A DNA stretch of 64,000 nucleotides from Microvirga sp. TS319 (GCF_041276405.1 NZ_JBGGGT010000002.1:3838501-3902500); one strand, 5' to 3'. Numbered from the stretch's first letter, positions 37,515 through 49,210 are shown. Translations and numbers: made by a program. The notes: a model not told the origin generated them from the sequence alone.

Positions 37515-39146
37515 CTATTCCAGGATCCCGACGGCACTCTCCACGGCTTCCACGACGGTCCCGGAGCGCACGAGGTCGAGAGCCTGCCGCATCTCCGTGG
37601 CGTACCAGCGGTCGCCGTCGAGAGCGGGCGGAATGACGGCGCGGATCGCCTCCATGGCGGCCCGCGAGCCCTTGCCGAGCGGATAATCCTTTGCGAGCGG
37701 CTCCACGAGGGTCAGCGCCTGCGCGGCCATCAGCAGTTCGCCCGCCACGATCTGTTCCACGTTCTCCACGATGGTGCGCGCCTTGCGTCCGCACCATGTC
37801 GAATTGGACACATGATCCTCCGCATTGGACTTCCCGGGAATCGAATCGACCGAACCCGGAGTCGCAAGCCCGCGGTTTTCCATGACGAGAGCCGACATCG
37901 AGCACTGCACCGTCGCAAAGCCCGTGTTCAGTCCTCGCTTGCCGGCCAGGAGGTTGCGCGGCAGACCATAGGACATGGTGGGGTCGATGAGGCGCGCGAG
38001 GCGGCGCTCGGAAATCGCCCCGAGATCGGCCATGGCGATGCTGAGGAAGTCCATGGCCTGCGCCATGTACTGCCCGTGGAAGTGGCCGCCCGAGATCGAC
38101 ACGTAACCGCCCTGACCGTCGTCGAAGATCAGCGGGTTGTCGGTGGCCGAGTTCATTTCCGTGCCGACGATACGCTCCACGTACTCGATCGCCTCGACGG
38201 CGGGCCCATGAACCTGCGGCGTGCAGCGGAGCGAATAGACGTCCTGCACACGTGGGCTTGCGGGCGTTCCGGGCTGGCGCGGCTCGTCGGGGAAGACGAT
38301 GTCCCGCGCGCCCTGCGAGCAGCGCTTCGAGCCTTCGAGGATGCGCAGGAGATTGCGCGCCACGAGCGCCTGGCCCGGATGCGGGCGCGCCTTGTGCACG
38401 CGCGGATCGAAGGCCGCCAATTCGCCGCGCATGGCTTCGAGCGACAGGCACATGGCGATATCCGCCTGTTTCAGAAGGCGGCGCGCATCGCTCGTCGCGA
38501 GCGAGGCGAGAGCGAGCGAGGCGGTCGAACCGTTGATGAGCGCGGAGGCGTCCTTCGCTCCCAGCTCGAAGTCGGGATCGAAGCCGGCCAGGCGGATCGC
38601 GTCGCGGGCCGGCATCACCCGCCCCTGGTAGACCATTTCCGCTTCCTCGAAGCCGCAGACTGCGCCCGCCATATGGGCGAGCGGCGCGAGATCGCCCGAG
38701 GCCCCGACCGAGCCCTTTTGCGGGATGACCGGGTGCAGGCCCGCATTGAGGAAGGCGAGCAGGCGCTCGACCAGCTCGACGCGCGGCCCGGAATAATTGG
38801 ACGCGAAGGCATTGGCCCGCAGCAGCATCATGGCGCGCGTGACATCCTCCGCGAAGGGCTCGCCGACCCCCGTGGCGTGGGCATAGACGCTCTTTCTCTG
38901 GTAGGCAGCCATGTCGGCGATGAGGATCCGCTGATCCTTGAACAGGCCGACGCCGGTATTGAAGGCATACATGAGCGGAGCGTCGTCGTGCATCCAATTG
39001 CGGTCGATATAGGCGCGCGTCGCGGCGATCCGCTCGCGCGCCTCGGGAGCCAGCTCCGCTGACGCGAAGCGTCCCTGGGCATCCGGGCGGGCGACCCGCA
39101 TCACATCCTGAAGCTGAAGCGTTGTTCCGTCGAGCTTGACCGTCAT
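37515..39146 (-). CDS. Aromatic amino acid ammonia-lyase, HutH (histidine ammonia-lyase) family
   Basis: 543 residues. The MIO cofactor triad A149-S150-G151 sits in GSVGASGDLAPLAH. The catalytic Tyr is Y60 in YAFNTGVG, where HutH usually has NTGFG. H90 in AHATGVGEPF matches the HAL active-site His. LRCTPQVHG and MNSATDNPL are family blocks. The late loop NAEDHVSNSTWCGRKA departs from the usual QEDHVSM. Deamination of histidine or another aromatic amino acid is expected. No hutU, hutI or hutC is nearby, so the substrate is uncertain. Confidence 0.85.
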   Translation of the reverse strand: MTVKLDGTTLQLQDVMRVARPDAQGRFASAELAPEARERIAATRAYIDRNWMHDDAPLMYAFNTGVGLFKDQRILIADMAAYQRKSVYAHATGVGEPFAEDVTRAMMLLRANAFASNYSGPRVELVERLLAFLNAGLHPVIPQKGSVGASGDLAPLAHMAGAVCGFEEAEMVYQGRVMPARDAIRLAGFDPDFELGAKDASALINGSTASLALASLATSDARRLLKQADIAMCLSLEAMRGELAAFDPRVHKARPHPGQALVARNLLRILEGSKRCSQGARDIVFPDEPRQPGTPASPRVQDVYSLRCTPQVHGPAVEAIEYVERIVGTEMNSATDNPLIFDDGQGGYVSISGGHFHGQYMAQAMDFLSIAMADLGAISERRLARLIDPTMSYGLPRNLLAGKRGLNTGFATVQCSMSALVMENRGLATPGSVDSIPGKSNAEDHVSNSTWCGRKARTIVENVEQIVAGELLMAAQALTLVEPLAKDYPLGKGSRAAMEAIRAVIPPALDGDRWYATEMRQALDLVRSGTVVEAVESAVGILE

Positions 39147-39200
39147 CGCTGATCCTCGCGTTGCTCATTAAGGGATAATGGGGCGGCCCGAAACGTGCAA

Positions 39201-39231
39201 CAGCCGCCCCGAGACGGTCTCGGGGCGGCTG
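39201..39231 (-). terminator. Strong hairpin at the end of the ugp operon
   Basis: Perfect 15-bp arms (39201-39215 and 39217-39231, CAGCCGCCCCGAGAC and its complement) separated by one base. On the minus strand it follows ugpC by about 30 bp and is trailed by TTGCACGTTTC. Most likely the operon terminator. Confidence 0.65.
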
Positions 39232-39260
39232 CTCAAGCAAAGGCTAGGCTTGGTGTCGTC

Positions 39261-40340
<1,080 letters not shown>

Positions 40341-40457
40341 TGGTTCATTCCTTTTCACGCCAGCCCGTGCAGCAGGGGGCACCGGGCCGGACAATTCCGA
40401 TATTGCCTTGGAGCCCCTCCCACCGTGGCGGGAAGGGCGACGCGCGCTTCCCGCGCA

Positions 40458-41303
40458 TCACTTTTCCGTTTCGACGAGACCCTTCACGAAGAGCCGCTGC
40501 ATGAAGATCACGACCAGCACCGGCGGCACCATGGCGAGCACCGCCGTGGTCATCGCGATCTGCCATTCGGTCAGCGCGTCCGTGGTGGTGATCATCTTCT
40601 TGATGCCGATGACGATGGTCTGCATCGAGCTCTTCGTGGTGATCAGCAGCGGCCAGAGATACTGGTTCCAGCCGTAGATGAACTGAATCACGAACAAGGC
40701 CGCGATGGTCGTCATGGAAAGCGGAAGCAGCGTATCCTTGAAGAAGCGGAACGCGCCCGCGCCGTCGATCTTGGAAGCCTCCAGAAGCTCGTCCGGGATC
40801 GTCATGAAGAACTGACGGAACAGGAGCGTCCCGGTCGCCGACGCGATCAGGGGCATGATGAGTCCCACATAGGTATCGAGCAGGCCCAGATCGGCGACGA
40901 TCTTGTAGGTCGGGTAGATGCGCACCTCGACGGGGAGCATCAGCGTGATGAAGATGATCCAGAAGGCCGTCTTGCGGAACGGGAACTTGAAGTAGACCAC
41001 CGCATAGGCGGACAGGATCGAGATCAGGATCTTCCCGAGCGCGATGCCCATCGCCATGATCATGGAGTTGATCATCATGCCCATCACGGGCTCGCGGGCC
41101 TGCTTGCCGCCGTAGAACAGCGTGCGGGTGTAGTTTTCGACCGCCTGGTCACCCGGGATCAACGGCATGTTGCCGTTGATGATGGTGGCCGCATCGAAGG
41201 TCGACGCCATGATGGCGAGATAGACCGGGAAGGCCACCACGATGACGCCGATAACCAGCGTCAGGTAAGCCATGAATTGTGCGAAGGGACGATTCTCGAC
41301 CAT
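40458..41303 (-). CDS. ugpE: sn-glycerol-3-phosphate ABC transporter permease UgpE
   Basis: 281 residues, six transmembrane segments. The CUT1 EAA loop is ELLEASKIDGAGAFRFFKDT, near the end of which the chain enters LPLSMTTIAALFVIQF. The N-terminus [19 protein letters not shown] is UgpE-like. Its ATG shares one base with the ugpA stop (TGATG), so translation is coupled. Confidence 0.93.
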   Translation of the reverse strand: MVENRPFAQFMAYLTLVIGVIVVAFPVYLAIMASTFDAATIINGNMPLIPGDQAVENYTRTLFYGGKQAREPVMGMMINSMIMAMGIALGKILISILSAYAVVYFKFPFRKTAFWIIFITLMLPVEVRIYPTYKIVADLGLLDTYVGLIMPLIASATGTLLFRQFFMTIPDELLEASKIDGAGAFRFFKDTLLPLSMTTIAALFVIQFIYGWNQYLWPLLITTKSSMQTIVIGIKKMITTTDALTEWQIAMTTAVLAMVPPVLVVIFMQRLFVKGLVETEK

Positions 41304-42184
41304 CAGTACTGCACCTTGCGCTCGACATAGCGGAATTGGATGGCTGTGAGCGCGATCACGATGATCATGAGGATCACCGACTGCGCGGCCGAGCCGCCGA
41401 GGTCGCCGCCGAGGCGGCCATCCGCATAAACCTTGTAAACGAGGGTCGTCGTCTGACCGGCCGGACCGCCGCCCGTCACGGCGTCGATGATGCCGAACGT
41501 CTCGAAGAACACGTAAACCACCGTGACGACGAGCAGGAAGAAGGTGGTCGGCGAGAGGAGCGGGAACACGATCGTCCAGAAACGGCGCATCGGGCCGGCG
41601 CCGTCGATGGCGCCCGCTTCGATCACGCTCCTCGGAATCGCCTGCAGACCCGCCAGGAAAAACAGGAAGTTGTAGCTGACGTGCTTCCAGGTGGCGGAAA
41701 GCACCAGCAGGATCATGGCATGGGTGCCGTTGAGCATCGGGTTCCAGTCGATTCCGATCGCGCGGATCGGGCGCGCCAGCGTGCCGAGCGTCGGGTGGAA
41801 CATGAAGATCCACAGCACGCCCGCAATGGCGGGAGCCACCGCATACGGCCAGATCAGCAGGGTCTTGAAGGCGTGGCCCGCGCGGATGTTCTTGTCGGCC
41901 TGGGTCGCGAGGAGCAGCGCGCAGGACATCGAGAAGAAGGCGACCAGCGACGAGAAGATCACCGTCGTGACCATGGCCCGGTAATATTCGGGCTGCTCGA
42001 AGAGGCCGAGATAATTCTCAAACCCGACGAATTCGGAGGACAATCCGAAGGCGTCCTCCCTGAGGAAGGACTGCCAGATCGCCTGGGAAGCAGGCCAGTA
42101 GAAGAAAATGACGGTGATCGCCATCTGCGGGAGGATCAGCAGAAGCGGCAGCGTCCAACCTGAAAAGTGAGCTCGTTTTTCCAT
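41303..42184 (-). CDS. ugpA: sn-glycerol-3-phosphate ABC transporter permease UgpA
   Basis: 293 residues from the ATG at 42184. Typical UgpA features: [14 protein letters not shown] in TM1, FVGFENY, the EAA loop [18 protein letters not shown] and the C-terminal YVERKVQY. An in-frame ATG 15 codons upstream is possible but adds no family similarity. Separated from ugpB by 127 bp holding a stable hairpin. Confidence 0.93.
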   Translation of the reverse strand: MEKRAHFSGWTLPLLLILPQMAITVIFFYWPASQAIWQSFLREDAFGLSSEFVGFENYLGLFEQPEYYRAMVTTVIFSSLVAFFSMSCALLLATQADKNIRAGHAFKTLLIWPYAVAPAIAGVLWIFMFHPTLGTLARPIRAIGIDWNPMLNGTHAMILLVLSATWKHVSYNFLFFLAGLQAIPRSVIEAGAIDGAGPMRRFWTIVFPLLSPTTFFLLVVTVVYVFFETFGIIDAVTGGGPAGQTTTLVYKVYADGRLGGDLGGSAAQSVILMIIVIALTAIQFRYVERKVQY

Positions 42185-42253
42185 CGCTCTAGGATCGTCC
42201 GGTGAGATGGTGCAGATGACGGAATCCACCGGTCTGCGAGGTTATCTATAAGA

Positions 42254-42286
42254 TCATCCCGGGCAGCTTTCGGCCGCCCGGGATGA
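42254..42286 (-). terminator. Intercistronic hairpin between ugpB and ugpA
   Basis: An 11-bp perfect stem (TCATCCCGGGC / GCCCGGGATGA) with an 11-nt loop lies about 25 bp after the ugpB stop in the direction of transcription. There is no good U-tract. It probably protects the ugpB message or causes partial termination so that binding protein exceeds permease, the same layout as dppA/dppB. Confidence 0.5.
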
Positions 42287-42311
42287 CAGGTCGTTTTTCC
42301 GTCGATCAGTC

Positions 42312-43619
42312 TTAGCGAACGGTGCGCTCGAACTGACGCAGGATCTGGTTGCTGCGCGACACCGCGGCGTCGAGCGCATCCTTGGCAGGCTTCTGACCGG
42401 CGAGAGCCGCTTCGATCTCCTCGGAGACTACGTCGCGGATCTGGACCATGTTGCCGAAGCGCAGACCGCGGGAATTCTCGGTCGGCTCCTTGTTGGTCAG
42501 CTCCTTCAGAGGCGTCTCGAGAACCGGGTTCTTCTCATAGAAGCCGGAAGCCTTGGTCTTCTCGTAAGCAGCCTTCGTGATCGGGAGATAGCCCGATTCC
42601 TGGTGCAGCTTCGCCTGACGGTCGGTGTCGGACAGGAAGGTGAAGAACTTGGCGACGCCCTTGTACTCGTCGGCTGACTTGCCGCCCATCACCCACAGCG
42701 AAGCGCCGCCGATGATCGAGTTCTGCGGAGCGCCCTGAACGTCCGGATAATAGGGCATCGGAACCGACGTGAAGTCGAACTTCGCGTTGGCCTTCACGTT
42801 GCCGTAGAAGCCCGACGAGGTGAGGAAGATCGCGCATTCGCCGGAGGTGAAGCGGCCTTCGCTCTTCGAGTCGCGGCCCGAATAATCGTAGGTCTTGTCC
42901 TTCTGCAGGTCGACGAGGTTCTGCAGGTGCTTCACGTGCAGCGGCGAGTTGAACTTCATCTCGGTGTCGAAGCCGTCGAGACCGTTGGCCTTCGTGGCCA
43001 TCGGCACGTTGTGCCAGGCCGAGAGCTGCTCGATATTGGCCCAGCTCGCCCAGGCGTTCGAGAAGCCGCAGGTGTCGTGGCCGGCGGCCTTGAGCTTCTT
43101 GCCCGCCTCGAACACCTCAGGCCAGGTCTTCGGGATCTCGTTGACGCCGGCCTTCTTCAGCTCGTCCTTGTTGATCCACATGACCATCGAGGAGGAGTTG
43201 AACGGGAAGGAGAGCATCTCGCCCTTCGCGGTCGAGTAGTAGCCGGTGATCGCGGGCAGGTAAGCCTTGGGGTCGAACTTCTCGCCGGCATCGGCCATCA
43301 GCTGGTAGACCGGCTTGATCGCGCCCTTCGCGCCCATCATGGTCGCGGTGCCGACTTCGAAGACCTGCAGGATGTGCGGAGCGTTGCCCGCGCGGAACGC
43401 GGCGATACCGGCGTTCAGGGTGTCGGCGTACTGGCCCTTGTAGCTGACGACGACCTTGTAGTCCTTCTGGGAATTGTTGAACTCTTCGGCCAGGCGGTTC
43501 ACGACGTCGTTGTTGGCGCCCGTCATGGCGTGCCACCATTGGATCTCCGTCTGTGCGAAGGCGGAGGTGCTCGTCGCAAGACCGAAGGCCAGGGCGCCGA
43601 GAAGGGACTTCTTCATCAT
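42312..43619 (-). CDS. ugpB: sn-glycerol-3-phosphate ABC transporter substrate-binding protein UgpB
   Basis: 435 residues from the ATG at 43619, preceded by GGGAGAGG at good spacing. Signal peptide (KSLLGALAFGLATSTSAFA). The mature N-terminus TEIQWWHAMTGANNDVVN and FPFNSSSMVMWINKDELKKAG are UgpB hallmarks. Binds glycerol-3-phosphate and possibly its diesters. First gene of the operon, so the promoter should lie within 43620-43828, which it shares with the divergent gene at 43829. Confidence 0.93.
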   Translation of the reverse strand: MMKKSLLGALAFGLATSTSAFAQTEIQWWHAMTGANNDVVNRLAEEFNNSQKDYKVVVSYKGQYADTLNAGIAAFRAGNAPHILQVFEVGTATMMGAKGAIKPVYQLMADAGEKFDPKAYLPAITGYYSTAKGEMLSFPFNSSSMVMWINKDELKKAGVNEIPKTWPEVFEAGKKLKAAGHDTCGFSNAWASWANIEQLSAWHNVPMATKANGLDGFDTEMKFNSPLHVKHLQNLVDLQKDKTYDYSGRDSKSEGRFTSGECAIFLTSSGFYGNVKANAKFDFTSVPMPYYPDVQGAPQNSIIGGASLWVMGGKSADEYKGVAKFFTFLSDTDRQAKLHQESGYLPITKAAYEKTKASGFYEKNPVLETPLKELTNKEPTENSRGLRFGNMVQIRDVVSEEIEAALAGQKPAKDALDAAVSRSNQILRQFERTVR

Positions 43620-43742
43620 ATTAACCTCTCCCATATCATCCCGCTCGGGGATGTTATTGTCGTTCACCATCCCTGCACGAAAGCCGGATGACGCTTTAAT
43701 GACACAAACATGACAATCATAGCCGGCTTCAAAATGGAAGCC

Positions 43743-43757
43743 CTTTTCATTGAAAAG
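43743..43757. promoter_or_regulatory. Small palindrome in the ugpB divergent region
   Basis: CTTTTC-ATT-GAAAAG, about 125 bp upstream of ugpB and 70 bp upstream of the divergent gene. Position and symmetry suggest an operator; a Pho box (CTGTCAT-like) is not convincing at this spot, although two GTCAT elements occur near 43700-43715. Confidence 0.25.
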
Positions 43758-43828
43758 ACTTAACGACTGGGGATGGGAACAGGGCGGAAGCGCTCTTCGT
43801 TGAAGGGATGTCCATAGGTAAGACGCAC

Positions 43829-44527
43829 ATGCCCCAGATGATCACAGCCCTGTTCAGAGATCCCGCCCAGGCCCGCCAGGCCCTTCAGGCCCTTATGGAA
43901 ATGGGCATCGCCCAGCGCAGGATCGTCGCCGTCGGCACCGAGGACGCCCGCGAGATTTCCTCCATCTCGGGTTTTCGCGCCCTGTCCGCCCGGAACGATT
44001 CCCTGGAAGCCCTCCAGGATCTCAACCTCCCGGAGGACGACCGGCGCGTCTTCGAGAGCGGGATTCATGACGGCTGCACGCTGATCGCCGCCCGGGTCGA
44101 CCGGGACGACATGGAAGACGCCGTGCGGGTCCTGGACATGTTCGAGCCCGTGGACCTCGACGCCGGCAGCCGGGAATGGCTGAAGACCGGCGCGGGGCAC
44201 GAAGCGGGCGCGGATCTCGGCGCCCCCTTGGGCGCAGGGGTGACCGGCGGCTCCCAGGCGGGCCAGACCAATACGGGCTCGCTCCCCGGCATGGGACTGC
44301 TGGCGGAAGGTGCTGACGATCTCGGCTCCGACGATCTGCGTGGGGGCGCCCGGACCACCACGGGAACCGGCTCCCGCCGCGGCGAAGAGCGAGCGGACCG
44401 GGAGGGCGTCAACGAACTCGCCGTCGCGTCCCAACCGTCCCCGGATCAGCCCGGACTGATGCAGCGGCACATGAACCGCGGCGGCCGGATCTGGGCCTAT
44501 CGCTCCCCGGACGAGCCCGGCCTTTAA
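43829..44527 (+). CDS. Uncharacterised protein with YflT-like (general stress) N-terminal domain
   Basis: 232 residues from the ATG at 43829 (AGGT upstream). The ATG at 43808 has its GAAGGG directly abutting the codon and is less likely. Residues about 1-110 form an alpha/beta domain (MITALFRDPAQARQALQALM) resembling the domain repeated in heat- or stress-induced YflT-like proteins. The rest is Gly/Thr/Ser-rich, low complexity and probably disordered, ending in RGGRIWAYRSPDEPGL. No signal peptide. Function unknown; the last 4 bp overlap the convergent oxidase gene. Confidence 0.72.
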   Translation: MPQMITALFRDPAQARQALQALMEMGIAQRRIVAVGTEDAREISSISGFRALSARNDSLEALQDLNLPEDDRRVFESGIHDGCTLIAARVDRDDMEDAVRVLDMFEPVDLDAGSREWLKTGAGHEAGADLGAPLGAGVTGGSQAGQTNTGSLPGMGLLAEGADDLGSDDLRGGARTTTGTGSRRGEERADREGVNELAVASQPSPDQPGLMQRHMNRGGRIWAYRSPDEPGL

Positions 44528-45732
44528 ATGACGTTACGCTCAAGGAGCGGGCGGTTCGCCAGAACGCGCTCGTAACCGAGTTCGGAGAGATCGAGCGTGC
44601 GATAGCCGCCATGGACGATCAGCTCGGACAGGCCGCGACCGACCGCCGCAGCCTGCTGCAGGCCATGTCCCGAAAAACCGTTGCAGAGATAGAAGTTCTC
44701 GATCTCGCCCGCCTTTCCGATGATGGCGTTATGGTCGACGAGGCTCATGTCGTAGGGCCCCGACCACGCACGGCCCGGCCTGATGGCCTCGAAGGCGGGA
44801 ACACGGTGCGCGAGCGACGGCCAGATGAACTCCTCGAAGAAGGAAAAATCGATCTCCTGGCTTGCCGGATCCTCGTCGAACCAGTCGGGATCTATATCGG
44901 CTTCCGGCGAGGCGCCGCAGATGAAGTTGCCCTCGCCTTCGGGCCGCACATAGGCGCCCGAGGTATCGATGAGCAGCGGGCAGTTCTCCACCGACCCCTT
45001 GCAGGAGAAGGTGAACACATAGCGGCGCTTGGCCTGAACGGGAATGGAGAGACCCGCCATCTCGGCGATCGCCCGACCTCCTGAGCCGGCGCAGTTGATG
45101 AGCGTGCCGCAGGCGATGCGCGTTCCATCCTTCAGGCGCACGGCGAGGATTCGGTTGCCCTCGCGCTCCACCTCGGCCACTTCGCCCTTCACATACTCGG
45201 CGCCGAGCGAACGGGCTTTCTTGCGGAAGGCCTGGAGCAGGCCCCAGCCGTCGAACCAGCCTTCCCCCGAGCGCCCCCAGGTGCCCGCAGCCAGATCCTC
45301 GACGTTGAGCCAGGGGAAGCGGCTTTTCAGCTCGTCGGGCTTCAGGAAAAGAATGTCCGCGCCCTCCGCGGCCTGCAGCGCCTGGTTCTCCCGCAGGATC
45401 GGCTCGCCCGCCTCCGACGCGCAGTAGAGATAGCCTCCCTCCTTCAACCCGATCTCGGGCGTATCGCCGTCGACGGTGAGGTATTCGCGGATGTTGCGCA
45501 GGAAGTGGATGCCATAAAGGGAGATACGGATGTTGACCGCGCTGGAATATTGCTGCCGGATCGATGCGGCCGACAGGGCGGACGCCGAGAGCTGATAGGT
45601 GTGATCCTTTTCGATAACGACGACGCGCCCCTTGAAGCCGGAATCGGCCAGGAGATGGTAAGCGGTGGAGGAGCCCATGACGGCACCGCCCACAATCACG
45701 ACATCGGCGACATTTGAAGCGGAAGAGGTCAT
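44524..45732 (-). CDS. FAD-dependent amino acid oxidase/dehydrogenase (DAO family)
   Basis: 402 residues. N-terminal FAD-binding loop VVIVGGAVMGSSTAYHL (residues 11-27) and the C-terminal flavin contact NFYLCNGFSGHGLQQA are those of the glycine/D-amino acid oxidase family. Candidate substrates are L-pipecolate (AmaA type) or a D-amino acid such as D-lysine. The Lrp gene directly upstream and the lysine dehydrogenase/ALDH7 genes beyond it favour a lysine-pipecolate role; this is inferred from context. It overlaps the Lrp gene by 4 bp (ATGA), so both are co-transcribed. Confidence 0.85.
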   Translation of the reverse strand: MTSSASNVADVVIVGGAVMGSSTAYHLLADSGFKGRVVVIEKDHTYQLSASALSAASIRQQYSSAVNIRISLYGIHFLRNIREYLTVDGDTPEIGLKEGGYLYCASEAGEPILRENQALQAAEGADILFLKPDELKSRFPWLNVEDLAAGTWGRSGEGWFDGWGLLQAFRKKARSLGAEYVKGEVAEVEREGNRILAVRLKDGTRIACGTLINCAGSGGRAIAEMAGLSIPVQAKRRYVFTFSCKGSVENCPLLIDTSGAYVRPEGEGNFICGASPEADIDPDWFDEDPASQEIDFSFFEEFIWPSLAHRVPAFEAIRPGRAWSGPYDMSLVDHNAIIGKAGEIENFYLCNGFSGHGLQQAAAVGRGLSELIVHGGYRTLDLSELGYERVLANRPLLERNVI

Positions 45733-46169
45733 CGTTCGAATTTCGTTGAGAGGATGATGGAGGATTGCGTGCGCTCCACGCCCTCCAATGCGCCGATCTT
45801 GTCGATGGCGGCATCAAGGGTGGGAACGTCTTCTGCCTCTACCACTGCCAGCAGATCGAAGACACCGGCAACGGAGTGAAGCGCGCGCAATTCTGGCATG
45901 CGCTGCAGCGCCGTGGCAACGGCTGCGGAAGCTTTCGGCGCCACCACGATGGTGACATGCGCGCGCACCATGCGCCGGCTGACCTCTTCGGCAAGCCTCA
46001 GCGTATAGCCGACGATCACCCCACGCCGCTCAAGGCTCTCCACCCTCGCCTGCACGGTGGTTCGGGAGAGCCTCAGACGGCGGGCAGCCTCAGCGTGGCC
46101 GATCCGGGCATTCTCCCGCAAGAGGGCAATCAGGGCGCGGTCCGTCGCATCAAGCATCACAATGGCCAT
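45729..46169 (-). CDS. Lrp/AsnC-family transcriptional regulator
   Basis: 146 residues. N-terminal HTH (LDATDRALIALLRENARIGH, then RLSRTTVQARVESLERRGVI, about residues 6-50) and C-terminal RAM ligand-binding domain (VAGVFDLLAVVEAED). It is divergent from the lysine dehydrogenase-like gene and upstream of the oxidase. A large palindrome on its own start codon suggests autoregulation. Probably senses lysine or a related amino acid. Confidence 0.92.
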   Translation of the reverse strand: MAIVMLDATDRALIALLRENARIGHAEAARRLRLSRTTVQARVESLERRGVIVGYTLRLAEEVSRRMVRAHVTIVVAPKASAAVATALQRMPELRALHSVAGVFDLLAVVEAEDVPTLDAAIDKIGALEGVERTQSSIILSTKFER

Positions 46170-46194
46170 TTGTTACGGCATAATGCCGACAAAT
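46168..46194. promoter_or_regulatory. Nested palindromic operator overlapping the lrp start codon
   Basis: CGGCAT-A-ATGCCG (46076+100 to 46188) is an exact inner palindrome. It is enclosed by ATTTGT on the left and ACAAAT on the right, also inverted, with a 2-base offset. The left arm includes bases of the lrp ATG. It lies 80 bp upstream of the divergent dehydrogenase gene, so one protein bound here could control both directions. Confidence 0.55.
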
Positions 46195-46274
46195 ACCCGG
46201 CTTTCCGTCGGCTTGTCTATGGCACTTTGCAGCGCTTTGCCTTTTTCTCTCCCCATCACTGGGAGACGCACCAT

Positions 46275-47408
46275 ATGAAATCGATTCTCGTCATCGGAGC
46301 CGGCAAGATCGGCTCGACCATCGTCGACATGCTCAATGAGACCGGCGACTACGACGTGACCGTCGCGGACGCTTCCGCCGAGGCCCTCAAGGCCGCGGCC
46401 AAAGACGGCATCAAGACGATCCAGCTCGACTTCAATGACGCGGTGGCCCTCCAGAACGCCCTGAAGGGCCGCTACGCCGTGTTGAGCGCCGCGCCCTATC
46501 ACCTGACCGGCCACGTGGCTCAGGCGGCGCGGATCGCCGAGGTGAACTATTTCGACCTCACGGAGGATGTCGCCACCACGCGCATGGTGAAGGAACTGTC
46601 GGAAGGCGCCACGACGGCCTTCATTCCTCAATGCGGCCTCGCTCCAGGCTTCATCTCCATCGTGGCGCACGACATCGCCAGCCGCTTCGACAAGCTCGAC
46701 ACGGTGCGCCTGCGCGTCGGCGCGCTGCCGCAATATCCGTCGAACGCCCTGTCCTACAATCTCACCTGGAGCACCGACGGGGTCATCAACGAGTATATCG
46801 AGCGCTGCGAAGCGATGGTCGACGGCAAGCTGCGCGAAGTTCCGGCCATGGAAGAGCTCGAGGAATTCTCCCTCGACGGCACCCGCTACGAGGCCTTCAA
46901 TACTTCGGGCGGCCTCGGAACGCTCTGCGAGACGCTCGAAGGCAAGGTGCGCAACCTCAACTACAAGACCATCCGCTATCCGGGCCACTGCGCCCTGATG
47001 CGCGTGCTTCTCAACGACCTGCAGCTGCGCAACCGACGCGAAGTCCTGAAGGACATTCTGGAGAACGCCGTTCCCGCCACCATGCAGGACATGGTCATCG
47101 TTTTCGTGACGGTGACGGGCGAGCGCAACGGTCGCTATGTGCAGGAAACCTATGCCCGCAGCATCTATGGCCAGAAGGTGGCCGGCGTGCAGCGCACCGC
47201 CATCCAGGTCACCACGGCCGCCGGCATCTGCGCCATGCTGGATCTCCTCGTCGAGGACAAGCTTCCGAAACAGGGTTTCGTCCGCCAGGAAGAGATCGAT
47301 CTCGACACCTTCCTGTCCAACCGCTTCGGCCGGGTCTACGCGGGCGTGCGCCTCGACGAGAGCCGTGAACCGGCCGCGAAGAACATTCGCCTCGACGCTG
47401 TTGCATGA
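46275..47408 (+). CDS. Saccharopine dehydrogenase family protein, probable lysine 6-dehydrogenase
   Basis: 377 residues from the ATG at 46275. NAD(P) loop VIGAGKIGS and the saccharopine-dehydrogenase features FIPQCGLAPGFISIVAHDI and ALSYNLTWSTDGVINEY. There is no lysine-ketoglutarate reductase domain or gene here. The size and single-domain form fit lysine 6-dehydrogenase of Agrobacterium, which oxidises L-lysine to aminoadipate semialdehyde / piperideine-6-carboxylate. A saccharopine dehydrogenase is the alternative. The next gene encodes the semialdehyde dehydrogenase that would use its product. Confidence 0.87.
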   Translation: MKSILVIGAGKIGSTIVDMLNETGDYDVTVADASAEALKAAAKDGIKTIQLDFNDAVALQNALKGRYAVLSAAPYHLTGHVAQAARIAEVNYFDLTEDVATTRMVKELSEGATTAFIPQCGLAPGFISIVAHDIASRFDKLDTVRLRVGALPQYPSNALSYNLTWSTDGVINEYIERCEAMVDGKLREVPAMEELEEFSLDGTRYEAFNTSGGLGTLCETLEGKVRNLNYKTIRYPGHCALMRVLLNDLQLRNRREVLKDILENAVPATMQDMVIVFVTVTGERNGRYVQETYARSIYGQKVAGVQRTAIQVTTAAGICAMLDLLVEDKLPKQGFVRQEEIDLDTFLSNRFGRVYAGVRLDESREPAAKNIRLDAVA

Positions 47409-47460
47409 CGTTTCGGAACAGCCTCTCGCGCCTCACCAGCGGGAGCCTGTCCGGCTTCTT

Positions 47461-47521
47461 TCCGAAATTGCATGATCCTATTCGGGAAAAGCAGTTCCCA
47501 CCTTTTGCGATCATGCTTTAA
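47461..47521. repeat. Dispersed palindromic repeat, degenerate copy
   Basis: GCATGATC and GATCATGC arms enclose GGGAAAAGCAGTTCCCACCTTTTGC. This is a variant of the family at 24618 and 52434. It lies in the 211-bp gap between the lysine dehydrogenase-like gene and the ALDH7 gene. Confidence 0.55.
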
Positions 47522-47619
47522 GACGGTAGCCCAAAGGCTGCCGTCGTCTTGTTTCAGGAACAAGCGGGGGTAGCGGGCTCGCCCGATGGGCCCATACCCG
47601 ATTCCATGGGAGAATGATC

Positions 47620-49167
<1,548 letters not shown>

Positions 49168-49185
49168 TCGTCCCGAAAGATCACA

Positions 49186-49210
49186 CGGAGGGCAGCGATG
49201 CCCTCCGTTT
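49186..49210 (+). terminator. Intrinsic terminator after the ALDH7 gene
   Basis: A 9-bp perfect stem CGGAGGGCA / TGCCCTCCG with a GCGA loop, then TTTCCTT, starts 18 bp after the stop. It may separate or attenuate the following TPP-enzyme gene. Confidence 0.7.

Noticed and set aside
37483..39240. 585-codon open frame on the same strand as the HutH-family gene in another frame
   Set aside because: Arg/Gly/Ala-rich out-of-frame translation; the MIO triad and all lyase motifs are in the 37515-39146 frame.
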